A stretch of 62,238 nucleotides of DNA. Origin: Rivularia sp. T60_A2020_040 (GTDB taxonomy: Bacteria; Cyanobacteriota; Cyanobacteriia; Cyanobacteriales; Nostocaceae). The stretch spans positions 1 to 62,238 of the forward strand of contig JACYMD010000123.1 of NCBI GenBank assembly GCA_015272215.1, read 5' to 3'. A model generated the notes under the pieces. That model searched no databases and had not been told where the DNA came from. It saw only the letters and a program-made list of their open reading frames with translations. Of the stretch, positions 1 through 9,196 are shown piece after piece (position 1 is the first letter of the stretch; every line of letters starts with the position of its first letter). Position numbers and translations under genes: made by a program.

Positions 1-66
1 AGTTGACAGTTGATAGTTGACAGTTGACAGTTGACAGTTGACAGTTGACAGTTGACAGTTGTTGAT
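1..66. repeat. Heptamer tandem array (AGTTGAC)n
   Basis: Eight head-to-tail copies of AGTTGAC, one with a T variant, fill the first 56 bases; the array runs off the left edge of the window and decays by about base 66. It abuts the 3' end of the adjacent minus-strand gene. This is the STRR class of repeat known from heterocystous cyanobacteria. Confidence 0.9.
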
Positions 67-68
67 TA

Positions 69-776
69 CTAATCTTTAACTTTTAACCTCACATTAGTTT
101 TTTTATTCTTATCTTTGATTTTATATAATCCCATATCACCGCGTAATTTATTTATATTTGAATTTATATCCGAATTAATATTTGGTTTATTCTGAAGATT
201 TTTACCATCAATACTATTAGTAAAAAGTAAATTACGTTTGAAGCAATATTCAAATTGATAAAGTAAAGCAGCTACGATTATGAAAATAATACCGAATACA
301 GTAATTATCTTTTTTTGAGAATAAGTATATCTATGAACTGGTATTTTATAATCTAAATCAAATAAAGGTAAAAGATATGTACACAAAGCAGTTGCTATCA
401 TTATAGAAATGACAATTACAACCCAACCATATAAACCTTCCCACCAACTAAATATTTTAATTTCAAAACCTTGAGTATTTTTCATCTCAAGAGTTTGAAT
501 TCCTGGAATATATTTACTAAGGAATAAATGTAAAATATGATGAGTAAAGGTAATTACTGGAATAGGAGTTAGTAGGGCAAATATTCCGAAAAAAATAACG
601 GTATGTGGTTTATCTACAATTTCTGCTGTTAAATAGCCTATAATTGCCGTCATGCGAACAATAATTATAATTACATTTAAATAAATAGTGATAAATAAGG
701 CTTTTATCCACGAGCTAGGATATGGAAACCATACATACCAATGGAATCTGCTTAATTTTTGTTTTTGTTTTGTCAT
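69..776 (-). CDS. Hypothetical four-TM membrane protein (short paralogue)
   Basis: I do not recognise a named family. The 235-residue protein has about four hydrophobic segments (near residues 25-47, 60-85, 118-140 and 157-175) and a hydrophilic, Asn/Lys-rich tail. It is a clear paralogue of the next gene upstream: both share W-F/I-PYP-x2-W near the N-terminus, a PIP...HH...FLS...IPG stretch, and a SWWE-x-LY-x-W segment before the third membrane span. Unlike its paralogue it lacks the fifth membrane segment and the extracytoplasmic C-terminal module, so it is either a minimal family member or a 3'-shortened copy. It is separated from the paralogue by 377 bp of repeats. The gene is very AT-rich. 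Function is unknown; a membrane location is the only supported statement. Confidence 0.75.
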   Translation of the reverse strand: MTKQKQKLSRFHWYVWFPYPSSWIKALFITIYLNVIIIIVRMTAIIGYLTAEIVDKPHTVIFFGIFALLTPIPVITFTHHILHLFLSKYIPGIQTLEMKNTQGFEIKIFSWWEGLYGWVVIVISIMIATALCTYLLPLFDLDYKIPVHRYTYSQKKIITVFGIIFIIVAALLYQFEYCFKRNLLFTNSIDGKNLQNKPNINSDINSNINKLRGDMGLYKIKDKNKKTNVRLKVKD

Positions 777-930
777 GAGAAAGATTGGTAGATGAAAAGC
801 TATCAGACAAGACTTTTCTATTTATACTTCCATTTTTCCCATTTCAAATGCGAAGCTAACATTATAAATAAATTTTCAGTAATTACCGATATTTAGGTAA
901 ATTCGCTGTATCTCTTGATTTGGGAACTAG

Positions 931-995
931 AGAAGTCGGGTTTTTGATGATAACTATTCGTAAAAACAAACAAATCTTTTAAAAACCCGACTTCT
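931..995. repeat. Hairpin repeat element, copy 1 (65 bp)
   Basis: The element has 15-bp perfect terminal inverted repeats, AGAAGTCGGGTTTTT at 931-945 and its complement at 981-995, around a 35-base centre that includes ACTATTCGTAAAAA. It is one of six related copies in the window, all in intergenic DNA. Confidence 0.85.
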
Positions 996-1012
996 GAAAA
1001 TTGCGAAACTAG

Positions 1013-1073
1013 AGAAGTCGGGTTTTTATGATAACTATTCGTAAAAAAAACAAATTTTAAAAACCCGACTTCT
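1013..1073. repeat. Hairpin repeat element, copy 2 (61 bp)
   Basis: This copy has the same 15-bp inverted ends as copy 1 and a nearly identical centre (ATGATAACTATTCGTAAAAA). It lies 17 bp from copy 1 in direct orientation, so the two form a tandem pair. Confidence 0.85.
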
Positions 1074-1095
1074 AAGACACCTTTAATCTTTAAAT

Positions 1096-1173
1096 CATAA
1101 CTGATAACTGTTCACTGATAACTGATAACTGATAACTGTTCACTGATAACTGTTCACTGTTCACTGTTAACTG
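1096..1173. repeat. Heptamer tandem array (CTGATAA / CTGTTCA)
   Basis: About eleven 7-bp units alternate between CTGATAA and CTGTTCA. The right end of the array runs into the coding sequence that ends at 1154, so the final codons of that gene and its stop codon are written in repeat sequence. Confidence 0.9.
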
Positions 1174-2263
1174 ATTGAACAGCTTTTTTTTCTGCTGTAT
1201 CTAACCTTTTTTTATATTCTCCAATTTTTTGTTCAGCCACTATAAAATTAGCACTTTCTGGTGGTACAGTTTCCATTAAAGTAAGCGCGGCTTTCCATTT
1301 ACCTAAAACGGTATTCCAATCTTCCGGGGAACTTGCAAATTCTTGTAATTGCGCTGCACTATTAGCAAGATTTAATGCTTCATCAAAAGAGTTACTTTCA
1401 GGTGATATTCTGGAAATTTGAGTATTGACGACTTTAGTTTCAGCACTAATTCTTTTTTGAATTTGTTCTGCAAAATTACCCGATGATATACTTTGTTGAA
1501 CGTCTGGTAAAGTGAAAAACATATACAACCACGCACCGACTAAACTAATTACGAATATATTCAGAAATGTCTTTGATGATTTTCGCTCTTTAACTGCAAC
1601 AGTAGAATTATCTGAGCTATTTTTAGTTGTATCGCTGGTACTTACTACAGTTGTTGAAATCACTTCCTCCTCTTGAATCTTACTTTGTTTTAATTTACTT
1701 TTTAAGGTATCTATTTCATCTTCTATATCACTATCATTAGAAACAAGACGAGCTTTAAATAAATATGCAATTTGATATAAAATAGCAGCCGATATAATCC
1801 ATACAGCAGCAAACAAAAATCTTAAATTACTCGGATTTTCTGTGTATGTTGCAATTAGTTTTGTGTAATTAAGCTGAAATAAAGGTAAAAAAGGTGTACA
1901 TATTAAAATTGCGATGAATGTGGATAACACAATTACCAACCAACTATATAAACTTTCCCACCAACTGATTAATCCGGGGACAAATCCCGAAGTACCGCTG
2001 GTTTTTTGCCCTGGAATTGAAGAAACTAAACGACTGAGGAATAAATGATGAAAAAGCGCGATCGCCGGTATGGGTAAAATTAATATTAATATGACAATGA
2101 CGGTCAATTGTTCTGGAGTGTTTGATAATTTTGATAAATTAGACAATGAACCTGTATAACGTCTGACAATAGCCAAAAATGTACTCATCAACACAGACAG
2201 CATCAAAGCACTTAACCAAGCATTTGGATAGGGAATCCACACGGGTAATCGCATTCGTTTCAT
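1154..2263 (-). CDS. Hypothetical membrane protein with C-terminal extracytoplasmic module
   Basis: This 369-residue protein is the longer paralogue of the gene at 69-776. The N-terminal half carries about four membrane spans and the shared WIPYP, PIP-x4-FHHLFLS and SWWESLYSW motifs. A charged, Ser/Thr-rich cytoplasmic-looking linker (about 180-230) is followed by a fifth span (about 235-250). The last ~110 residues contain a pattern of the type ASSPEDW-x3-L-x2-W-x2-A followed by VPPES and EYKKRL; I have seen similar DW...W...VP modules at the ends of various cyanobacterial proteins, but the function is unknown. The last six residues (SVNSEQ) are encoded by a heptamer repeat array, so the natural C-terminus may have been altered. 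The ATG at 2263 begins just before WIPYP, as expected from the paralogue. Confidence 0.8.
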   Translation of the reverse strand: MKRMRLPVWIPYPNAWLSALMLSVLMSTFLAIVRRYTGSLSNLSKLSNTPEQLTVIVILILILPIPAIALFHHLFLSRLVSSIPGQKTSGTSGFVPGLISWWESLYSWLVIVLSTFIAILICTPFLPLFQLNYTKLIATYTENPSNLRFLFAAVWIISAAILYQIAYLFKARLVSNDSDIEDEIDTLKSKLKQSKIQEEEVISTTVVSTSDTTKNSSDNSTVAVKERKSSKTFLNIFVISLVGAWLYMFFTLPDVQQSISSGNFAEQIQKRISAETKVVNTQISRISPESNSFDEALNLANSAAQLQEFASSPEDWNTVLGKWKAALTLMETVPPESANFIVAEQKIGEYKKRLDTAEKKAVQSVNSEQ

Positions 2264-2527
2264 AGGGAATACTCTCTATCTTAATTTTTGTAAACGTCAC
2301 TCTGCCTTGAATACAGTTGCCGATCAACCTCACAAAAAGCTTATTTTTGCATAAGATATTACCGTTTCTCAAGTATCCATTTATAGATATTTTATAAAAC
2401 TTTATCAAGCAATTAACTTGATGTAAGGTAAAGTGATGATTAAATACACTCGCGAGTTACTGCTTAGATAGCAGAGTCTCAAACCTTTTTGGAAATGCCA
2501 TAATTGAAAAAATAGAGTTGGATTGCA

Positions 2528-3646
2528 ATGGCTGCTTCATTAAACTACACGAAAGAACCACATAAGGAAACTTATAGTGAAATAATTGATGTTCGTTCAA
2601 GTCGTGAATTTGCAGAAGATCGTATTCCTGGGGCAATTAACTTGCCGGTTTTAAATGATGCAGAACGTGCTGAAGTAGGAACGATATACAAGCAATTTTC
2701 GCCTTTTCAAGCTCGGAAAATAGGGGCAGCAATAGTATCAAAAAATATTTCTAAACACTTAGAAGAACATTTTGCGAACAAAGAAAAAAACTATCAGCCA
2801 TTAATTTACTGTTGGCGTGGGGGTCAACGTTCTGCTAGTCTGGCGATGGTATTATCTCAAATTGGTTGGCGGGTAACTTTACTTGAAGGTGGTTACAAAA
2901 CTTATCGCAATTATGTACGTCAACAATTAGATTTGTTACCGGGACAATTAAATTACAAAATATTGTGTGGTTTAACTGGTAGCGGAAAAACACATATTTT
3001 ACGCAAGATGCATCAAAGAGGTTTGCAAGTTTTAGATTTGGAAGCTTTAGCAAATCATCGCGGTTCTTTATTAGGTCAAAAATGGCTTGGTGAATCTGGT
3101 TTTCAACCAGCACAAAAATTTTTTGAATCGCAATTATTGCAAGTTCTACAAAAGTTTAATCCTGATCAAACTGTGTGGGTAGAATCAGAAAGTACAAAAA
3201 TCGGGGAAATTCATTTACCTCATTCTTTATGGGAGAAAATGAAGCAGTCTAGCTGTGTAGAAATAAGACTACCTCTTGATGCTAGAGTCGAATATTTATT
3301 AAGAGAATATCCACATTTTGTAAATAATCCCGAAATTCTCAAAACAAAGTTAGAGAAATTAAAATATCGTTGTGGATGGATAAAAATCAGTCAATGGTAT
3401 CGGATGATTGATAATCAAGATTGGGAATTATTTGTCAAAGATATGTTGGAATATCATTACGATCCGACTTATCATAAATCGATGCAAGTGAATTTTGATC
3501 AAATTGAAGAAGTAGTTTCTTTCGCTGATTTATCCGATAGTAATATTAATAATTGGTTAGATTCGCTTTGTTTGTCTAGTAACTCTGTCCGCAGCATCTC
3601 CGGAGGAGATATTATTAATACTTACGCACAAAAATCAGGTTTATAG
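2528..3646 (+). CDS. mnmH: tRNA 2-selenouridine synthase
   Basis: MnmH (SelU, YbbB) replaces sulfur with selenium at the wobble 2-thiouridine of tRNAs for Lys, Glu and Gln, via a geranylated intermediate. The protein has the two family domains: an N-terminal rhodanese domain with the active-site loop YCWRGGQRS (Cys95), and a P-loop domain beginning GLTGSGKT at 148-155. At 372 residues it is of normal family length. The ATG at 2528 has no strong ribosome binding site, but the N-terminus fits the family. It is a single gene divergent from the membrane-protein gene upstream. The enzyme needs selenophosphate from SelD, which is not in this window. Confidence 0.93.
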   Translation: MAASLNYTKEPHKETYSEIIDVRSSREFAEDRIPGAINLPVLNDAERAEVGTIYKQFSPFQARKIGAAIVSKNISKHLEEHFANKEKNYQPLIYCWRGGQRSASLAMVLSQIGWRVTLLEGGYKTYRNYVRQQLDLLPGQLNYKILCGLTGSGKTHILRKMHQRGLQVLDLEALANHRGSLLGQKWLGESGFQPAQKFFESQLLQVLQKFNPDQTVWVESESTKIGEIHLPHSLWEKMKQSSCVEIRLPLDARVEYLLREYPHFVNNPEILKTKLEKLKYRCGWIKISQWYRMIDNQDWELFVKDMLEYHYDPTYHKSMQVNFDQIEEVVSFADLSDSNINNWLDSLCLSSNSVRSISGGDIINTYAQKSGL

Positions 3647-3712
3647 GATTTTATTTATCAATAAAATATTTGTATTTTTTTCTATTTTGGATTTGACAAA
3701 ACTCTTAAATCA

Positions 3713-3741
3713 GTGAACAGTTATCAGTTACCAGTTATCAT
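3713..3741. repeat. Short heptamer array (CAGTTAT-type)
   Basis: Four 7-bp units (CAGTGAA, CAGTTAT, CAGTTAC, CAGTTAT) lie in the mnmH-deoC spacer just before a hairpin repeat element. Confidence 0.75.
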
Positions 3742-3775
3742 TTTAATTACTGATTTGAACTGATAACGTGGGATA

Positions 3776-3840
3776 AGAAGTCGGGTTTTTATCAGGCTTT
3801 TGTGCGATTACGGAATATTAATCGTAAAAACCCGACTTCT
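3776..3840. repeat. Hairpin repeat element, copy 3 (65 bp)
   Basis: The element has terminal inverted repeats AGAAGTCGGGTTTTT and its complement at 3826-3840. The centre contains GATTACGGAATATTAATCGT, similar to the centre of the copy at 36214-36278. It lies between mnmH and deoC and might act as a transcript end for mnmH. Confidence 0.85.
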
Positions 3841-3935
3841 ATAATTATCCATTCTAATAACAAGAAAAAATAACTATTAGTATAAAATTAGTAAATAATT
3901 AATAGAAAATTAGTAAAAAATTAGTAGAAAAAATT

Positions 3936-4613
3936 ATGGCAGTAGAACATTCCGATATTGATATTGCACCATATATCGACCATTCCTTACTTCATCCTAC
4001 CGCAACTCAACAACAGGTTGAGCAATGGTGTGAAGAAGCAGATAGATATCATTTTGCAGCAGTTTGTATTCAACCTACCTGGGTACGTTTTACAGCAGAA
4101 ATTTTGCATGGTAAACAGCCGAAAGTCTGTACTGTGATTGGTTTTCCGACAGGAGCGACTACTGCCGCAGTCAAACTTTTTGAAGCACAGGAAGCAGCAG
4201 AAAACGGTGCAACTGAATTAGATGTAGTGATGAATTTGGGTTGGTTAAAAGCTGGTAAAACTGAAGAAATACATCGGGAAATTGCCGCAATTTGCGAAGA
4301 AACCGGACAAGTTGTTAAAGTAATTTTGGAAACAAACTTATTAACCGATATTGAGAAAAAAATGGCTGCTGAAGTATCCATGGATGCAGGTGCATCATTT
4401 CTCAAAACTTGTACTGGTTGGAATGGTGGTGCAACTGTAGCAGATGTCAAGCTTTTAAAGGAACTAGCAAAAGACAGAATTGAAATTAAGGCTTCAGGGG
4501 GTATTCGTACTGTAGAGCAAGCTTTAGAATTAATTTTAGTAGGTGCTACTAGGTTAGGTACTTCTCGCGGTGTCGATTTACTACGTCAGCGGAATGAATC
4601 CTCTAAAGGTTAA
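3936..4613 (+). CDS. deoC: Deoxyribose-phosphate aldolase
   Basis: DeoC cleaves 2-deoxyribose-5-phosphate to glyceraldehyde-3-phosphate and acetaldehyde, salvaging deoxynucleoside sugar. It is a class I (Schiff-base) TIM-barrel aldolase. The active-site motifs are present: DVVMN with Asp96, the Schiff-base Lys157 in FLKTCTG, and the proton-relay Lys185 in IKASGGIRT. The length, 225 residues, is normal for the family. The gene is followed after a heptamer-array spacer by recO, a pairing I recall as common in cyanobacteria. No deo operon partners are nearby, so it probably works as a stand-alone salvage enzyme. Confidence 0.95.
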   Translation: MAVEHSDIDIAPYIDHSLLHPTATQQQVEQWCEEADRYHFAAVCIQPTWVRFTAEILHGKQPKVCTVIGFPTGATTAAVKLFEAQEAAENGATELDVVMNLGWLKAGKTEEIHREIAAICEETGQVVKVILETNLLTDIEKKMAAEVSMDAGASFLKTCTGWNGGATVADVKLLKELAKDRIEIKASGGIRTVEQALELILVGATRLGTSRGVDLLRQRNESSKG

Positions 4614-4679
4614 AGGTTGACAGTTAGGAATGAGGAGTTAGGAGTTAGGAATGAGGAGTTAGTGGTTATTAATCATCTG

Positions 4680-4728
4680 TCCACTGTCAACTGTCAACTG
4701 TCCACTGTCAACTGTCCACTGTCAACTG
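4680..4728. repeat. Heptamer tandem array (TCCACTG / TCAACTG)
   Basis: Seven consecutive 7-bp units of TCCACTG and TCAACTG lie between deoC and recO, preceded at about 4625-4663 by a degenerate GAGTTAG/GGAATGA stretch of the same period. The array ends 12 bp before the recO start codon. Confidence 0.9.
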
Positions 4729-4740
4729 ATCTAATTATTA

Positions 4741-5670
4741 ATGAGTAGAACCTACAAAGCAACTGGAATTAATTTAAAAACTCAAGCTTTTGGTGAATCT
4801 GATAGAATAGTAACAATTTTGACACGAGAGTTTGGATTAATTAGAGCTACTGCACCGGGCGCACGCAAGCATAATTCCAGTCTTGGTGGGAGAAGTGGAA
4901 TATTTGTAGTCAATGAATTACTGATTGCTAAAGGACGAAGTATAGATAAAATTACTCAAGCACAAACTATTAAAACGTATCCTAGTTTAGGAGGAGGTTT
5001 AGGTAAATTAGCAGCTTCTCAATATTTAGCAGAAATAGTTATTGCTCAAGCACTAAGTGAACAACCTCAAGATGAACTGTTTGAACTGTTTAACGAGCAT
5101 CTCAGCCGCATACAACAATTATCCAGTACCAGTCAGGATGTTTTAGCATATCTTGTACATGGTGTTTTTCAACTTTTGGCTTTGGCTGGTTTAAAACCTC
5201 AAGTAGACGCTTGCTGTTTAACTGGAATTGCCCTTAAACCAGATTTCACTAATCCCAAATCTCTGGTAGGTTTTAGTATTAATGTAGGTGGAGTTATTTC
5301 CATGTCAGCTTGGGAAAATCTGCGAACAAAAACTCAAAGTGCGACAATGGAAGAGCAGGTTAGAGTAGAAATAGCATCTACCGTTAAAGAATCTGGTGGG
5401 GTTTATTCTTCATCTACTTCGGCTTCATCCCCCATCTACGAAACTATTGTTCATCAGGAAGAATTACCCACTGTGCTACGTCGTTTGAGTGCTTCTGAAC
5501 TCGATTTACTACAGCAACTAACGCGATCGCAAATCATAGCAGAAACCGCTGGACAAAAAAACTGGTTATATATTGAACGTCTATTAAGACAATATACCCA
5601 ATACCATTTTGGTCGTTCAATTCGTTCAGCAGCTTTGATAGACTCGTATTTTGCAACAATTTATGGCTAA
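4741..5670 (+). CDS. recO: DNA repair protein RecO
   Basis: RecO helps RecF/RecR load RecA on SSB-coated single-stranded DNA during gap repair. The protein starts with the family N-terminal OB fold ([24 protein letters not shown]..., about residues 4-80), followed by the helical domain. The cysteine pairs that bind zinc in many RecO proteins are degenerate here: only DACCLTG is seen near residue 170. At 309 residues it is somewhat longer than the ~240 of enterobacteria, with a Ser-rich insertion near 215-235. It lies downstream of deoC and upstream of the MFS gene on the same strand. Confidence 0.9.
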   Translation: MSRTYKATGINLKTQAFGESDRIVTILTREFGLIRATAPGARKHNSSLGGRSGIFVVNELLIAKGRSIDKITQAQTIKTYPSLGGGLGKLAASQYLAEIVIAQALSEQPQDELFELFNEHLSRIQQLSSTSQDVLAYLVHGVFQLLALAGLKPQVDACCLTGIALKPDFTNPKSLVGFSINVGGVISMSAWENLRTKTQSATMEEQVRVEIASTVKESGGVYSSSTSASSPIYETIVHQEELPTVLRRLSASELDLLQQLTRSQIIAETAGQKNWLYIERLLRQYTQYHFGRSIRSAALIDSYFATIYG

Positions 5671-5841
5671 ATTTCCAAAATTTGTGAAGATATTTGAGAT
5701 TTTTACGGCATTTTGCCAAAAAACTGATTTAACAAACCAATAAACTGGTATTTTTTGGTTAGTAGGGTCGAAATTCGGCTTTGACTTAATTAAGCATATT
5801 TTCTCAAGTCCACCATACAGTAAAGTAACAAGATAAACGAA

Positions 5842-7359
5842 ATGTCAGCAAGAGACGTTTCTAAAAACGATTCTAAAAATAACCAAAATCATCATCAGTC
5901 GGTTTCGGAAATACCTCGAATCGACGTTGATAAAAATTGGGAAAATAAAATCAAAGATGAATTATGTTCCCACGACAGTAACAGTAGTCATTTAGAAAAA
6001 AATTCCCCCGCTACTGCTAAATTTCTGGAAAAGTCCGATTTATCTAAGGAAAGTAATGACAAAAACAAAGTAGTTATAAATACAAATAATCAAGGGTTTT
6101 TACCCATCTTGACAAATACTAATTTCCTTGCTTTATGGGGTGGTCAGGTATTTTGTCAGTTAGCAGATAAAGTATATTTAGTACTGATGATTGCTTTGAT
6201 TAATACTCAGTTTCAATCTGAAGGAAGCAGCATTAGCGGCTGGGTATCAGCTTTAATGATGACTTTTACAATCCCAGCAGTACTTTTTGGCTCTTTAGCT
6301 GGGGTATTTGTAGATAGATGGACAAAAAAAACTGTGCTAGTGTCAACTAACATTTGGCGCGGTATTTTAGTTCTAGGAATTGTACCCTTACTATGGTTAG
6401 CTAAAGATTGGCATAGTGTAAGTAATATTCCTGCTGGTTTCTTGATTATTTTGGCAGTAACCTTTTTGGTTTCCACCTTAACCCAGTTTTTTGCACCCGC
6501 AGAACAAGCTGTAATTCCTCTAATAGTCAAACCGCGTAACTTACTTTCTGCTAATTCACTTTACACTACAACGATGATGGCATCGGTAATTGTGGGATTC
6601 GCCATTGGAGAACCACTTTTATCCGCAGCAGACGCTTTATGGCTAAAATTTGTCGGTAGCGGTGGATTAGGGAAAGAAATTTTAGTCGGTGGTTCCTACG
6701 CCATCGCAGGATTAATTTTACTATTGCTGAAGACAGATGAGAAACCCCAGTTCAATAAAGATGCTTCCAACGATGTTTTTGCTGACTTGAAAGATGGTTT
6801 TGTATATTTAGGTAAAAATCAGCGTCTCCGCAATGCTTTGATTCAGCTAATCATACTGTTTTCGGTATTGGCTGCATTAACAGTATTAGCAGTTCGTATC
6901 GCAGAAATTATACCTAACATCGCAGCCGATCAATTTGGCTTTTTATTAGCATCTGGTGGTGTTGGTATCGCATTCGGTGCAATAGTTTTAGGTCAATTTG
7001 GGGAAAAATTTTCCACCTCCGAGTTGAGTTTAACTGGATGTGCGGGAATGGTAATTTCACTGACTGGTTTGGCAATATTTACCCAACAATTAGGGGTTGT
7101 ACTGTTTTTAATCGGTTTGTTAGGTGTATCTGGTGCCTTAGTCGGTATTCCCTTACAAACTGCCATTCAAACTGAAACTCCAGCCCAAATGCGTGGTAAA
7201 GTATTTGGTCTGCAAAATAACTTAGTCAATATTGCTCTGACTTTACCTTTAGCATTAGCGGGTATCGCTGAAACTTTTTTTGGATTGCAGACAGTATTTT
7301 TAGCATTAGCTGCTATTGTTTTATGTGGTGGTCTATTCACAAGGTATAAATCTCCTTAA
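5842..7359 (+). CDS. MFS transporter with long hydrophilic N-terminus
   Basis: This is a major facilitator protein of the drug/siderophore-exporter type (MFS_3-like). The membrane region begins near residue 92 (FLALWGGQVF) and has about 11-12 spans. Motif A between spans 2 and 3 is visible as GVFVDRWTKKTVLV. The first ~85 residues are charged and rich in Asn, Ser and Lys, with no membrane segment, which is unusual for the family. An internal start near residue 90 would be the only way to remove this extension, and I see no good ATG there, so the long form is probably real. The substrate cannot be inferred. The spacing after recO (171 bp) suggests its own transcript. Confidence 0.85.
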   Translation: MSARDVSKNDSKNNQNHHQSVSEIPRIDVDKNWENKIKDELCSHDSNSSHLEKNSPATAKFLEKSDLSKESNDKNKVVINTNNQGFLPILTNTNFLALWGGQVFCQLADKVYLVLMIALINTQFQSEGSSISGWVSALMMTFTIPAVLFGSLAGVFVDRWTKKTVLVSTNIWRGILVLGIVPLLWLAKDWHSVSNIPAGFLIILAVTFLVSTLTQFFAPAEQAVIPLIVKPRNLLSANSLYTTTMMASVIVGFAIGEPLLSAADALWLKFVGSGGLGKEILVGGSYAIAGLILLLLKTDEKPQFNKDASNDVFADLKDGFVYLGKNQRLRNALIQLIILFSVLAALTVLAVRIAEIIPNIAADQFGFLLASGGVGIAFGAIVLGQFGEKFSTSELSLTGCAGMVISLTGLAIFTQQLGVVLFLIGLLGVSGALVGIPLQTAIQTETPAQMRGKVFGLQNNLVNIALTLPLALAGIAETFFGLQTVFLALAAIVLCGGLFTRYKSP

Positions 7360-7773
7360 TAGTTAATGGCTATTACGATTAAGTGATGATTATTTATGAC
7401 CTTGGCATGAATAGCTATCTTGAATCCATCAATTACCTTGACTATTGCTTTGACTAGCATGGTAAAATTACATCGGTAATTTACATCTGTAATCTATATT
7501 CCTTAATATTTGGAATCAAATATACATCAGGCAGACGCTATACATAGGGTCTGAGTTTTTCATATAAAAAGGTATAGTAATTAACAGCATAACAATGGCA
7601 TAAATAAATTTATGATTTATCAGTTTTAAAAAGGTAAAAATTTGCGTTGTCAATAATTAAGATTGAGATATTATGATATCCACAAAGCCAGCGAGTGCAA
7701 CCGTAAATCCGTATCAATCATATTCACAGAAAATCTGACCGAATAAACCCCCTTTCCAGATTACTAATCAAGA
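7360..7773. other. Intergenic region without recognised features
   Basis: This 414-bp AT-rich spacer separates the MFS gene from the glycosyltransferase gene. I see no ORF, RNA gene, terminator or heptamer array in it. It probably holds the glycosyltransferase promoter, but I cannot place the boxes. Confidence 0.5.
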
Positions 7774-8937
7774 ATGCGTATAGCTTGGATTGGAAAAAAA
7801 ACGCCCTTTTGTGGCAACGTTACCTATAGTAGAGAAATTACAAATGGCTTGTTAGAGCAGGGACATGAAGTTAGCTTTCTTCATTTTGCTCAATCCGTAT
7901 CCCAAGACTCAAACGAGTTACATTGTCAGGAGGTACCCTTACCTTTTATCTATAAGTCCCAGGTTTATACTATTCCTACGTTTAAAGCGACTAAGGTTTT
8001 AACCGATTCGCTACGACGGATTAAACCAGACATCGTTCATGCGTCTCTGACTTTATCTCCTATAGATTTTTTGTTACCAGAAATCTGTGAAAAGCTCGAT
8101 ATTCCTCTAATTGCTACTTTCCATACACCGTTTGCTGGTAAAGGAGCAAAATTAGTATCCGGAACACAGCTTTTAGCGTATCAATTATATGCACCTTCGT
8201 TAGGTAATTACAACAGTGTTATCGTATTTTCGCAACTTCAGCGAGAATTGTTAGCACGTATGGGTGTACCAGCGGAAAATATTGCCGTGATTCCCAATGG
8301 AGTAGATGTTGATAAATATTCTCCCGGTTTCTCAGCCATCAAAGCTGAATTTAAAGCCGAGCGCTTGTTTATATATCAAGGTAGACTAGCTCCAGAAAAG
8401 AACGTTGAAGCTTTGCTACGTGCTTGGAGACAGGCTGAAATGGAGCCGCAAACTAAATTACTAATAGTCGGTGATGGCCCCTTAAGAGCTAGTTTGGAGC
8501 CGTTTTATGGTCCCGAATATGGCATCATTTGGCTGGGATTCGTTGCTGACGATCATCGCCGTATCGAAATTTTACGGGGAGCCGATGTATTTATATTACC
8601 ATCCTTAGTTGAAGGTTTATCTTTATCACTATTAGAAGCAATGGCTTGCGGTTTGGCTTGTCTAGCAACTGAAGTCGGTGCTGATGGAGAAGTATTACAG
8701 GATGGAGCAGGTGTAATACTTGATACGAATAGAGTGCGATCGCAATTACGCACTTTATTACCGCTGTTCCAAGATCATCCAGAGTTAGCATTGATGTTAG
8801 GCAAAAAAGCCCGACAGCGAGTACTAGAACGTTATACTCTCAGCAAGAATATAACTCAGCTAGAAAAGCTTTATGAGGAAGTTGTGAACAGACGAAGTTT
8901 ACATTTTCGTCCTCAACATACCAAAAAAGCCGTTTGA
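7774..8937 (+). CDS. Glycosyltransferase family 4
   Basis: This is a GT-B fold retaining glycosyltransferase of 387 residues. The N-terminal Rossmann half starts MRIAWIGKKTPFCGNVTYSRE, where a Gly-rich loop would contact the acceptor. The C-terminal half carries the donor-binding signature LPSLVEGLSLSLLEAMACG (E-x7-E), typical of GT4 (PF00534) enzymes that use nucleotide sugars. It has no membrane segment, so a cytosolic or peripheral location is likely. The gene is not beside other polysaccharide genes, so neither acceptor nor product can be assigned; glycolipid or exopolysaccharide synthesis are the usual roles. Confidence 0.88.
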   Translation: MRIAWIGKKTPFCGNVTYSREITNGLLEQGHEVSFLHFAQSVSQDSNELHCQEVPLPFIYKSQVYTIPTFKATKVLTDSLRRIKPDIVHASLTLSPIDFLLPEICEKLDIPLIATFHTPFAGKGAKLVSGTQLLAYQLYAPSLGNYNSVIVFSQLQRELLARMGVPAENIAVIPNGVDVDKYSPGFSAIKAEFKAERLFIYQGRLAPEKNVEALLRAWRQAEMEPQTKLLIVGDGPLRASLEPFYGPEYGIIWLGFVADDHRRIEILRGADVFILPSLVEGLSLSLLEAMACGLACLATEVGADGEVLQDGAGVILDTNRVRSQLRTLLPLFQDHPELALMLGKKARQRVLERYTLSKNITQLEKLYEEVVNRRSLHFRPQHTKKAV

Positions 8938-8980
8938 GTTTGACGGGAATTGGCGATAGGGTGTATGGTGCGATTGACTA

Positions 8981-9196
8981 GTACTTGACCACAGAAGTTT
9001 TGCGGGGTAATAAATTGGTAATTCGTAGTGCGTTAACCTCACCCTCCGGGTGAAGGCGTAGCCTGCCCCGGAGGGCATACCGGAAAGCTCGCTAGCTATT
9101 TACCACGAGGGAGCGAGACGCTCGCTTGAAGCCACCAGGGAGCTAGAACCGGACACTACAAACGCATTACCCCTCATAACTTATGTGGCGGAGTAC
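8981..9196. mobile_element. MITE-like element with TA target duplication
   Basis: A 216-bp non-coding element has inverted ends that match over about 30 bp with a handful of mismatches: GTACTTGACCACAGAAGTTT on the left, and the complement of a right end reading CATAACTTATGTGGCGGAGTAC. A TA dinucleotide flanks it on both sides (8979-8980 and 9197-9198), the target-site pattern of IS630/Tc1-mariner elements. The interior contains GC-rich nested palindromes (GGCGTAGCCTGCC, GGGAGCGAGACGCTCGC). There is no transposase ORF, so it would be a non-autonomous derivative. It fills the convergent gap between the glycosyltransferase and metalloprotease genes. Confidence 0.7.

Noticed and set aside
2139-2408. 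89-residue minus-strand ORF at the 5' end of the longer membrane-protein gene
   Set aside because: It overlaps the real gene in a different frame and has no domain or composition typical of a protein.
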